From contig CAZJVD010000025.1 in assembly GCA_964549505.1 (NCBI GenBank), positions 1-23,488 of the forward strand: a DNA stretch of 23,488 nt. Reading direction: 5' to 3'. The stretch comes from CAZJVD01 sp964549505 (GTDB taxonomy: Bacteria; Bdellovibrionota; UBA1018; CAZJVD01). This document shows positions 1 to 6,465 of this stretch, piece by piece; position 1 is the stretch's first letter; the number at the start of each line of letters is the position of its first letter. Position numbers and translations under genes: made by a program. Under the pieces are notes generated by a model, which was not told the DNA's origin, did no database searches, and saw only the letters and a list, made by a program, of their open reading frames with translations.

Positions 1-87
1 GTGGACGCGAGCGACCGTACCGTGTTTTCAAAAGACTTCCGCCGTAATCGCTTTTCTCGGGTTTGAGAAATGATGTTTGTTTCACGG

Positions 88-181
88 GTCACTTATCGTC
101 GTTACTTATCATTGTTACTTATCATTGTTACTTATCATGTGCGTCACTTACGTCCGTCACTTACATGCGTCACCTATCCAT
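88..181. repeat. Seven imperfect 13-bp tandem units
   Basis: Units begin at 88, 101, 114, 127, 143, 156 and 169. The consensus is GTYACTTATCATT; units 2 and 3 are identical. The only break in phase is three extra bases (TGC) between units 4 and 5. The period is not a multiple of three and there is no surrounding reading frame, so this is not coding. It could be a binding array for a protein (iteron-like) or a simple slippage-derived minisatellite. Confidence 0.8.
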
Positions 182-355
182 GTAGGTGGCACGTGTTGCG
201 CTCAGATATTAAACCCGTCGCATTGACTGGTTAAATCCGGCGTCATGTGTCGGTGAGCGAAGGTATACAAATCACCACGAATTCGCAACTGCCGAGATCC
301 AAAATCTTACGGCAACAGGCTGAAAAGCTTAGGCAGTGTTCGCACGTACCGCATT

Positions 356-432
356 CGCTTCTCGCGCCGTGATCCGCGATCGCGTATCGCTTCTCGCGTC
401 GTAATCCGCGACCGCATGCTGCTTTTCGCGCC
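356..432. repeat. 32-bp tandem repeat, about 2.4 copies
   Basis: A unit beginning CGCTTCTCGCG at 356-387 is repeated with a few substitutions at 388-419 and begins a third, more diverged copy at 420 (GCTTTTCGCGCC). It lies in the gene-free left edge and has no evident coding content. Confidence 0.7.
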
Positions 433-556
433 TTAGACCGACGTCGAACCGCCCACGACGAGCGGCCAATCACAAGCAGCGCGAACAAACGACGTCGCGC
501 GCTCAAAACCGCGCTCAAAGTAGCGTGCTTACTCGGACAAGTCCGTCTTTCAAATC

Positions 557-592
557 GGGCGGATCGGGCGCATCAGGCGGATCAGGCGGATC
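557..592. repeat. 9-bp tandem repeat, four copies
   Basis: Four consecutive 9-mers read GGGCGGATC, GGGCGCATC, AGGCGGATC and AGGCGGATC. The last two are identical and the others differ by one or two bases. The period is a multiple of three, but no supported reading frame contains it. Confidence 0.75.
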
Positions 593-766
593 GCGCACAT
601 ATAACTAAGCTCAAGAACCCGCTCAAAACCGCGCCCTCAATCAAATCAGTTAGTCTCAAAACCCCGCCGGATTGAACTCACCCTGTCCCAACCCATCTAT
701 AAAAAACCCGGAAAACCCGAACGCGTGAGGCCGGCGGCCTAGAACCCTGAAACCAGCAGCCCGGCG

Positions 767-1444
767 TTAGTGAACTGTGCTGAGCTGAACCGCCGATTGC
801 ACGAGCGCTCGCACCCCTCGAAACACGTCTGCGAGTTCGGCGTCGTCGTACATGTACGCCGGTGTTGTAACGACCTTGTTGCCATGATCGGTAATACACT
901 CGTGCGCAGAACAGGTCCGATGTTTGTGGCCCAGTTTTTCAATTTCACTTGAGGCTTCTCCGGGCTCCCCGAGTGTGAGTTCGAGTTTCTTATCTTTCAG
1001 CACCAGTGCAACTAAAGCCGGTGCAATGCACACCGCGCCGATAGGTTTCGTTGCCTGATGAAAAGCTCGAATGGTTTTTTCAATATCCGGCAGTACGGTT
1101 GCTTTGGCGCCTGCAGCAGCAAAGGTGCAGAGATTTTTAGCCACGCCGAATCCTCCCGGGAGAAAAAGTCCGTCGAAGTTTGCTGGAACGAGTTGGTTGA
1201 TGGGCGCAATTTTTCCGCGAGCGATGCGAGCGGCCTCGATCAGCGCATTTCGCTTGGGGCTACTGGGGCTAACGACGGGTTCGCGGCGGACATGGTCCAT
1301 GACATCGACGAGTTCGATATCGGGCGCGAAAATCTCGGTCGCGATCTTGGCGTCGTTCAACGCCCAAAGAACAGCGACGCTTTCACGAATCTCACTGCCG
1401 TCCAAGTGTCCGGATCCACAGAGAATCACCGCAGCTTTTTTCAT
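767..1444 (-). CDS. elbB: ElbB-type glyoxalase / isoprenoid biosynthesis protein (DJ-1/PfpI superfamily)
   Basis: The 225-residue protein belongs to the DJ-1/PfpI superfamily, ElbB branch. It has the ElbB signature PGGFGVAKNLCTFA around residues 96-109 and the nucleophile-elbow cysteine in GAVCIAP (Cys139), matching the reactive Cys of E. coli ElbB. The family is cytoplasmic; E. coli ElbB has been reported with weak glyoxalase III activity (methylglyoxal to lactate) and was linked early to isoprenoid synthesis, so the true substrate is uncertain. Length is normal for the family. I chose ATG at 1444 because the conserved N-terminus (MKKAAVILCGSG) begins there; an in-frame TTG at 1462 would add six residues. 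Neither start has a strong Shine-Dalgarno. The gene lies 120 bp downstream of the DTW-domain gene on the same strand and may be cotranscribed with it. Confidence 0.9.
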   Translation of the reverse strand: MKKAAVILCGSGHLDGSEIRESVAVLWALNDAKIATEIFAPDIELVDVMDHVRREPVVSPSSPKRNALIEAARIARGKIAPINQLVPANFDGLFLPGGFGVAKNLCTFAAAGAKATVLPDIEKTIRAFHQATKPIGAVCIAPALVALVLKDKKLELTLGEPGEASSEIEKLGHKHRTCSAHECITDHGNKVVTTPAYMYDDAELADVFRGVRALVQSAVQLSTVH

Positions 1445-1514
1445 GGGTCTACCGTACTTCAAGACATGCCGTAGTTCTGATTTAAAATGAAACAGCCGAT
1501 TTTATGTCACATTC

Positions 1515-1538
1515 GACGGCCCGACGGCCCGCCGGCCC
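1515..1538. repeat. 8-bp tandem repeat, three copies
   Basis: GACGGCCC, GACGGCCC and GCCGGCCC follow each other in the 120-bp gap between the DTW-domain gene and elbB. It is one of several micro-repeats confined to gaps between genes in this window. Confidence 0.65.
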
Positions 1539-1564
1539 ATCACAACAGTAAGACAGGCCAGTTC

Positions 1565-2152
1565 TTACCGGTCTCGGAGCATGAGACGAAAGGCATCCAG
1601 CAAACGAGCAGCCGACGGGTCATCAGCCTGTAGCGCGGCTATTGCGTAAGCCAACGCTTCGAGTGTCGAAACACACTCGTTCCGGGGTTCGCGACGCTTT
1701 GAACCATAAAGTGACGGAACTTTTCCGACCCAAACGAGACGCTTGAGCTTGAGCAGCCACGCATTTCGCCACCAGAGTTTCTTGACCTCGGCCCACGAAC
1801 CATCAAGTAAGACAATGCCTTCGAGTGCGCGCGCGGCCTCCCTTGGCATTGAGGAAACTTTCTTTTTTTCAAGAATCACAAGTTTTCCAGAAGTGATTTC
1901 GATTCCGGGAGCCGCGGCTAACGACGACCATTCTGTTTTAGAGCCCAGGTAGAAAACTCCCCAGCGTGCGTTCTCTAAGGAAGCGTCCAAGGGTTTTTTC
2001 GAACCCGACCACGCCACAGAGAGATTGGGCCACGACAATCCCGTCCGAACGCGTGCCTCGGGAAGAACCGATGCGATCAACGGCGCCGTCGCGAGCGGTT
2101 CCTTTTTCTCCTGCGGGTGCATCAGAATCAGAGTTTTCAGAGCGGGGGTCAT
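1565..2152 (-). CDS. DTW domain protein, possible tRNA acp3U aminocarboxypropyltransferase
   Basis: The DTW domain is recognised by LLDGSWAEVKK (DGSW at residues 117-120, the D-x-T/S-W motif) and the later STLEALA motif near residue 162. The N-terminal LILMHPQEKKEPLATAPLI matches the usual beginning of this family. Characterised members (E. coli TapT/YfiP, human DTWD1/2) transfer the 3-amino-3-carboxypropyl group of S-adenosylmethionine to uridine in tRNA. This protein lacks the Cys cluster found at the N-terminus of TapT, so it is a short variant and the tRNA role is inferred only from the fold. I start it at the ATG at 2152, preceded by GGGGTG; an in-frame start at 2200 would add 16 residues upstream of the conserved region. 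It is divergent from the nuclease gene at 2296. Confidence 0.8.
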   Translation of the reverse strand: MTPALKTLILMHPQEKKEPLATAPLIASVLPEARVRTGLSWPNLSVAWSGSKKPLDASLENARWGVFYLGSKTEWSSLAAAPGIEITSGKLVILEKKKVSSMPREAARALEGIVLLDGSWAEVKKLWWRNAWLLKLKRLVWVGKVPSLYGSKRREPRNECVSTLEALAYAIAALQADDPSAARLLDAFRLMLRDR

Positions 2153-2295
2153 AGGTTCACCCCATATCATGCTGCCGGTAGGCACCGCTTTGAGAATCAT
2201 AGATTTCTGTTAGGGCCGGTATTCTGCTTGCCAAGCGAGTGACACAACCCCAGACTTTTTTTGAAGATCAAGCAGGCTAACCAAGGAGGGAACTC

Positions 2296-3027
2296 ATGAT
2301 CGTCGCTGGAACTCTATTTCTTTTCATTCAATCCATCACGCTAACCAACATGCAGTCCATCACGCCATCAATTGGGCAATTGATGGCGTCCGCAGGCGAA
2401 CTTCCTGAAATCTGCACACTTCCGAATCAAGAGGATCCCATCATCATCGAAACCACGGTTGACCGTGTGGTCGATGGCGATACCGCGCGTTTCTTTCTAG
2501 AAGGTCGATCGGTGCCGATGCGCTTCCTCAACATCGATACGCCCGAAACAAATTATCAAGGGCACGAACAGCCAAAATGGGGTGCCGCTGCGAAAAATGA
2601 ACTGAGTCGCGTTCTAAAGGGTGGCGACACGGTGAAACTGGAGATTCCGGGAGCCGATCGATGCGACACCAACGGTCGTGTTCTTGGTTGGGTTTTCAAA
2701 GGCACGAAGAATATCAACAAGCACATGGTTGAAAAGGCTCTGGCGGTGAACTACTGCATTTTTCCCCACCTCGATCGCTGCGAAGAACTCGGTCAAATCG
2801 TCATGGAAAAAGAGAGTAAGCAGGAAGGGATGTTCGGCGACCCTGATTTCGTGATTCCGTACGAATGGCGCCTGCTCGTGAGTGGACGGCAGCCGGATAA
2901 GTATGTCGGGAGTATGGAAACTAAAGAAGTTTACCGGCCCGATCGTCTTACGGAGATTGATCCAGGACTGCGCGTTTTCTTCTTTAAGAAGTCGCATATT
3001 CAGGACCCCTGGATCTTTATCGAATAG
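2296..3027 (+). CDS. Secreted thermonuclease-family (SNase) nuclease
   Basis: This is a staphylococcal nuclease homologue of 243 residues. All key positions are present by comparison with S. aureus nuclease: metal ligands Asp62 (in VDGDT), Asp81 and Thr82; catalytic Arg76 and Glu84 (RFLNIDTPE); and Arg128 (DTNGR). The family hydrolyses DNA and RNA with calcium. The first 18 or so residues are hydrophobic, suggesting export or a membrane anchor. The domain spans roughly residues 50-180, and about 60 extra C-terminal residues have no recognised motif. A very strong ribosome binding site (AAGGAGGG at 2283-2290) fixes the ATG. An almost perfect palindrome lies inside the early coding sequence at 2362-2389. 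The protein could supply nucleotides from extracellular DNA or act in defence; nothing nearby decides this. Confidence 0.9.
   Translation: MIVAGTLFLFIQSITLTNMQSITPSIGQLMASAGELPEICTLPNQEDPIIIETTVDRVVDGDTARFFLEGRSVPMRFLNIDTPETNYQGHEQPKWGAAAKNELSRVLKGGDTVKLEIPGADRCDTNGRVLGWVFKGTKNINKHMVEKALAVNYCIFPHLDRCEELGQIVMEKESKQEGMFGDPDFVIPYEWRLLVSGRQPDKYVGSMETKEVYRPDRLTEIDPGLRVFFFKKSHIQDPWIFIE
2362..2389. other. 28-nt perfect inverted repeat inside the 5' coding region of the nuclease gene
   Basis: Thirteen-base arms (2362-2374 and 2377-2389; ACGCCATCAATTG and its complement) flank two G residues. The mRNA would fold into a strong hairpin about 65 nt after the start codon, just past the sequence encoding the hydrophobic N-terminus. 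As DNA it could also be a dyad binding site. It has no T-tract and is unlikely to be a terminator. Confidence 0.75.
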
Positions 3028-3046
3028 CGACGCGCTATCCATTCGA
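3020..3046 (+). other. Hairpin spanning the nuclease stop codon
   Basis: Inner arms ATAGCG and CGCTAT (3024-3029 and 3033-3038) and outer arms TCGAAT and ATTCGA (3020-3025 and 3041-3046) can form an interrupted stem around the TAG stop. No run of T follows, so it is not a classical terminator. It may stabilise the 3' end or weaken read-through into the next gene. Confidence 0.35.
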
Positions 3047-3099
3047 GGAGTCAGCCCAAAGTTGACTTACGGCGTCGAGATTGATAAGAACGGCCTGTT

Positions 3100-4110
3100 T
3101 TGTGGCTAGGGAAGTGTTCAATCCTCTTTGTTATGGGATTCGTAGTTCTTGGAGTACAGCCTCGCGGCAGTTCCGCGGCCGCCTCTCATACGCCTCTTAC
3201 AGTTAATGAGCAGCGAGTGATTTTCGAATGGTTGGGTGCTGTCGAAGACCACGCTCAGAATCTACCGAAACTCTTGTCGCAGTGGACGACTCCGCTTCGT
3301 ACGATGGTCGGCGATTCGCCCGCCAAAAGAAGCGTGGTTTTAAGAAGTATTTCGGGACGGATAAGATCCGTTGAGGCTCTTTTTGTTCGGCTCGAGAACG
3401 AGATCCTCCCCTCGCTTGACAGAGCTCTGCCTGGTGTTCAGAAAAGCCGTTTTCTATCGAGGGATTCCGTCGCTCGAAAGCGAGCTGACTTCAGAAACTT
3501 TGCATTGCTGATTGCGCGCCCACCTTTTTTATTGGTGGCGAGCGCAGAACGTGTGCGGCAGGTTTCGATCAATGCTCAGCACCAGATGGTCGTCTTAGCG
3601 ATTGCGGCTTATGACGTCGTGAACAGCGTTATAAACAGCCATGAGATCAGCCACTCACTTAGGTCCGCTGTTAGCGTTGCCGGTGATTCCGGAAAATCTG
3701 GGGTGTTGAAGAGGTTCCTGGCTCAGCTTCGCAGAGATCTGGACTGGTTCATGGAGATCAGACCCGATCGCACCGAATCGACCGTCGAAGAAACGCAGGT
3801 TCCTGTGTCACTTGCCGAACATGTGCAGACCGAAAAGGACCAGAGGCGTCGTTGGTTTCACTTGACGGCGCATGCCGGGTTCTCAGATGCGGCTGTTTCT
3901 CTTTCGTTGCTCGCACCCTGGGTCGCGCACACCCAGGCTTTGCGGGAGAGGAGGATCGCCGAGCTTGCAGCCGAGGGTCATACTCGGAAGCTGGAGCGTT
4001 CGGCCATCTTCGATGTTTATCAGGTCCGGTCAAAGTGCGCGGTAAGCATCGGTCGTTCGCCTGGGCTTGACCCGAATCTAGGGCTGTCGCAAAGGCCTGA
4101 GCTCGACTAA
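3100..4110 (+). CDS. Exported protein of unknown function
   Basis: I do not recognise a family. The N-terminus has a hydrophobic stretch (CSILFVMGFVVLGV) followed by Gly/Ser/Ala residues (GSSAAAS), which fits a Sec signal peptide cleaved near residue 28. The mature part (about 300 residues) looks mostly helical and basic, with repeated Arg-rich amphipathic segments, and has no catalytic motif I can name. The start is uncertain: TTG at 3100 gives the complete signal peptide, while ATG at 3133 would leave it without its charged N-region; no good Shine-Dalgarno precedes either. It begins 72 bp after the nuclease gene and ends 12 bp before the oxidase gene, so it is probably in an operon with the latter two genes. 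Confidence 0.65.
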   Translation: MWLGKCSILFVMGFVVLGVQPRGSSAAASHTPLTVNEQRVIFEWLGAVEDHAQNLPKLLSQWTTPLRTMVGDSPAKRSVVLRSISGRIRSVEALFVRLENEILPSLDRALPGVQKSRFLSRDSVARKRADFRNFALLIARPPFLLVASAERVRQVSINAQHQMVVLAIAAYDVVNSVINSHEISHSLRSAVSVAGDSGKSGVLKRFLAQLRRDLDWFMEIRPDRTESTVEETQVPVSLAEHVQTEKDQRRRWFHLTAHAGFSDAAVSLSLLAPWVAHTQALRERRIAELAAEGHTRKLERSAIFDVYQVRSKCAVSIGRSPGLDPNLGLSQRPELD

Positions 4111-4122
4111 GTTATTCCCTTA

Positions 4123-5292
4123 ATGGGCCGACATTTTGACTGCATCATCTTAGGTCTCGGCGGAGTTGGAAGCGCTTGCGCTTACCATCTCGGCGGAAAG
4201 AAGCTTCGAATTCTCGGAATCGATCAGTTCTCACGCGGCCATAGGCGCGGTAGCAGTCATGGCGACTCCCGCGTTTTTCGTCAGGCTTACTATGAGAGTC
4301 CGGACTATGTCCCGATCGCGAAACGAGCGCGCGAACTCTGGCGAGAGCTTGAAAAAGAAAGTGGTAGCGATCTCTATCGCGAAGTCGGTGTTCTCTCGGT
4401 CGGACCACCCGAAAGCGAGCTGATCGCTGGCACGCGACGCAGCGCTTTTGAGCATGAGCTTGCGATCGAGACGCTCACGCGTGAAGAGGTCATGAAACGT
4501 TGGCCGGCACTCCAACCAGCCGATCCTGATCAGAATCTCGATTTTGTTTTCGAACGAGAAGCTGGGTTCTTACGTGTCGAGGCCTGCGTCGAAGCTCATC
4601 TGAGCGGCGCGGAAAAAAAAGGTGTCGGGCTCAAGTTTGAGGACCCCGTCGAGAGTGTGCGTGCTGAGCGCGGCGGCGTGGTGGTGAAAACCGCGCGCGA
4701 GGTGTTTTCAGCGCAATCTGCTGTCATCACGACGGGTGCTTGGGGCTTTCGCCTGTTTCGGGAGATCACGACGAGTGTTCAGCCTATCGAAAAAACGCTC
4801 TATTGGTTTGAAACTCCGGATGGTGGTATGGCCGACATTCCTTGCTACATCGTCGAACGTGGAGAGCATAAGTTTTATGGGTTTCCTGCTTGGGATGGGC
4901 CGCAGTTCAAGATCGCAGAGCACACCGGCGGAAAACTCATTGCTAACCCCTCGGAGCTCTCGAAAGACTTTTCGTCTACCGAGGTCGATCGTCTCCATGA
5001 TTTTCAGAAGTCTTTTTTCACGCACCTGTCGGGCGGCGCCGGGCACTCCCGTCTCATGAGAACCGAAAACTGCTTGTATGAGTTCTCCGCTGATGAGCAT
5101 TTCATTATTGATCGTCATCCCAGATTTTCTCAGATGCAGTTCTGCGCCGGATTATCGGGACATGGGTTCAAGTTCGCATCCGCGCTTGGAGAGTTGCTAG
5201 CAGACCGGGCGATGGGATTCAGTGGCGCACTTTCGCTCGATGCATTCTCGCTGCGTCGACCGGGGCTCTATCGCAGTCGAGGTGACCAGTGA
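4123..5292 (+). CDS. solA: Monomeric sarcosine oxidase / N-methyl amino acid oxidase family flavoenzyme
   Basis: The 389-residue protein matches monomeric sarcosine oxidase (MSOX) and N-methyltryptophan oxidase closely in length and in every functional position. It has a Rossmann GLGGVG at residues 11-16. His46, Arg50 and Arg53 in SSHGDSRVFR correspond to MSOX His45, Arg49 and Arg52. Lys263 matches the oxygen-activating Lys265, Cys317 matches Cys315 that binds FAD covalently, and Lys350 in SGHGFKF matches Lys348 that holds the substrate carboxylate. The expected reaction is oxidative N-demethylation of an amino acid, releasing formaldehyde and H2O2, in the cytoplasm. The exact amine is not predictable. 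The ATG at 4123 has no Shine-Dalgarno and may depend on coupling to the gene 12 bp upstream. Its TGA overlaps the GTG of the kinase gene. Confidence 0.92.
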   Translation: MGRHFDCIILGLGGVGSACAYHLGGKKLRILGIDQFSRGHRRGSSHGDSRVFRQAYYESPDYVPIAKRARELWRELEKESGSDLYREVGVLSVGPPESELIAGTRRSAFEHELAIETLTREEVMKRWPALQPADPDQNLDFVFEREAGFLRVEACVEAHLSGAEKKGVGLKFEDPVESVRAERGGVVVKTAREVFSAQSAVITTGAWGFRLFREITTSVQPIEKTLYWFETPDGGMADIPCYIVERGEHKFYGFPAWDGPQFKIAEHTGGKLIANPSELSKDFSSTEVDRLHDFQKSFFTHLSGGAGHSRLMRTENCLYEFSADEHFIIDRHPRFSQMQFCAGLSGHGFKFASALGELLADRAMGFSGALSLDAFSLRRPGLYRSRGDQ

Positions 5293-6287
5293 GTACCAGC
5301 ACGCCTTGGGGAGGGGCCACGCAGTTCTTTTTCTCGATCACGCCGGAAAGGGTTCTGGCGGCTGTCGAATCGGCGGGTGTGCTTTGCACGGGTCGCGTCT
5401 CGGCGCTTGGAAGCATGGAGAACCGCGTCTATGAGGTCGAGATCGAACTCGATGGGGAAACTCCAAAAACCCCGAGTGATCGGTTTCGGATCGTAAAGTT
5501 TTATCGTCCAGGTCGATGGTCGGCCGAACAGATCGGCGAAGAGCATCGATTTTTGGCGGAATTGAAAACGGACGAGATCCCGGTGGTGGCGCCGCTTCCG
5601 TTTTCGGATGGCACGACTCTCCGTCAGGACAAAGAAGGCGGAATCTTCTTTGCGGTTTTTCCCAAAGTCGGAGGTCGAGCCCCGGATGAGTTTTCGGCTG
5701 AACAATTGCGACGTCTTGGACGCTTGCTGGCGCGCATTCATGGTGTGGGTAGCCGAAGCCAGGCGCCAAGTCGCGTGCGCCTTGTGCCGGATGTCTACGG
5801 TCGTGCTGCGATCGAGTCCTTGTCCACGAGTAAGCTGATCCCGCCAGGGTATCAGGCGCAGATTGTTCAACACGCAGAAGCGCTGATCGAGAAGATGAAG
5901 CCGAAGTTCGAATCGATCCCGTTACAGAGAATTCACGGCGACTGTCATTTGGGCAACCTTCTTTGGAACAAAGACGGTCCGTTTTTCTTGGACTTCGACG
6001 ACATGGTGGTGGGTCCGCCGGTTCAAGATGTTTGGATGCTTGTTCCGGGGCGCGAGCCTGAGGCCGAAGCCGAGCGTGCGATTTTGGTTGAAGCTTACGA
6101 AGAGCTTCGTGGTTTTGATCGCACGACGCTTGCGCTGATCGAACCACTGCGTGCGCTTCGTCTCTTGCACTTCAACGGTTGGGTTTGTCGTCGCTGGGAG
6201 GATCCTGCGTTCCCCAGAAATTTTCCGCAGTTCGAAACCGATCGACATTGGGAATCCCTTGCGCGCGATCTCGAAAATCTTTTATAG
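5289..6287 (+). CDS. srkA: Stress response kinase A (SrkA/RdoA/YihE-type Ser/Thr kinase)
   Basis: This is a full-length homologue of E. coli SrkA, with the choline/aminoglycoside kinase fold. Family-specific blocks are visible: ENRVYEV near residue 44, FRIVKFYRPGRWSAEQI around 66-82, FFAVFPKVGGR, the catalytic loop IHGDCHLGN (Asp218, Asn223), the metal-binding FLDFDD (Asp235), and the C-terminal IEPLRALRLLHF and RRWEDPAFPRNFPQ. E. coli SrkA phosphorylates Ser/Thr and protects cells against death from oxidative and other stresses; its cytoplasmic partners are not well defined. The GTG start at 5289 overlaps the stop of the oxidase gene (GTGA), implying translational coupling. Pairing with an H2O2-producing oxidase is unusual; in E. 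coli the neighbour is dsbA. A 12-bp palindrome, GTCTTATAAGAC, follows the stop at 6289-6300 but has no T-tract. Confidence 0.93.
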   Translation: MSTSTPWGGATQFFFSITPERVLAAVESAGVLCTGRVSALGSMENRVYEVEIELDGETPKTPSDRFRIVKFYRPGRWSAEQIGEEHRFLAELKTDEIPVVAPLPFSDGTTLRQDKEGGIFFAVFPKVGGRAPDEFSAEQLRRLGRLLARIHGVGSRSQAPSRVRLVPDVYGRAAIESLSTSKLIPPGYQAQIVQHAEALIEKMKPKFESIPLQRIHGDCHLGNLLWNKDGPFFLDFDDMVVGPPVQDVWMLVPGREPEAEAERAILVEAYEELRGFDRTTLALIEPLRALRLLHFNGWVCRRWEDPAFPRNFPQFETDRHWESLARDLENLL

Positions 6288-6430
6288 GGTCTTATAAGAC
6301 TTCGGATTCATTTAATTTTTTCATACTTACCCTGTTAAAAATATCTGGTTTGGTTTTACCGCTGACCTTTTGACGGTGGAGCAGGCCCTACGGGCTGGTA
6401 CGGCAATTGAATTGGTATACGTGCAAGGGG

Positions 6431-6450
6431 GGAAACCAAGGCTGGTTTCC
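6431..6450 (+). promoter_or_regulatory. Leader hairpin just upstream of the subtilase ribosome binding site
   Basis: Eight-base perfect arms (GGAAACCA at 6431-6438, TGGTTTCC at 6443-6450) close a four-base loop, AGGC, 15 nt before the subtilase ATG. The G-rich ribosome binding site (eight G at 6457-6464) follows directly, and a six-G run overlaps the start of the hairpin. The fold could position or mask the translation start. The rest of the 178-bp gap (6288-6465) is AT-rich at first and shows no clear sigma-70 promoter. Confidence 0.5.
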
Positions 6451-6465
6451 TAAATAGGGGGGGGA

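Larger units (their letters stand above)
1..766. other. Intergenic region rich in short tandem repeats, no convincing gene
   Basis: This left-edge stretch has no reading frame that looks like a real protein. The longest candidates are short, arginine-rich and without a ribosome binding site. It holds several unrelated short tandem repeats, listed separately (13-bp units at 88-181, 32-bp units at 356-432, 9-bp units at 557-592), plus a duplicated 12-mer, CGCGCTCAAAAC/CGCGCTCAAAGT, near 498-520. A short inverted repeat (CACCTA/TAGGTG) follows the 13-bp array around 171-188. I see no clear terminator for the elbB gene that ends at 767; an AGGCC-GCC-GGCCT hairpin near 728-742 is the only candidate and has no immediate T-tract. 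Confidence 0.6.

Noticed and set aside
243..518. 91-residue minus-strand reading frame in the left gap
   Set aside because: It is arginine- and cysteine-rich in an irregular way, overlaps the 32-bp tandem repeat, and has no ribosome binding site or recognisable motif.
1..766. CRISPR array in the repeat-rich left edge
   Set aside because: Repeat units are contiguous and short, with no unique spacers of uniform length and no cas genes.
6288..6465. Known riboswitch (for example a cyclic dinucleotide GEMM type) in the subtilase leader
   Set aside because: The conserved GEMM core bases are not present; only a simple hairpin and G-runs are seen.
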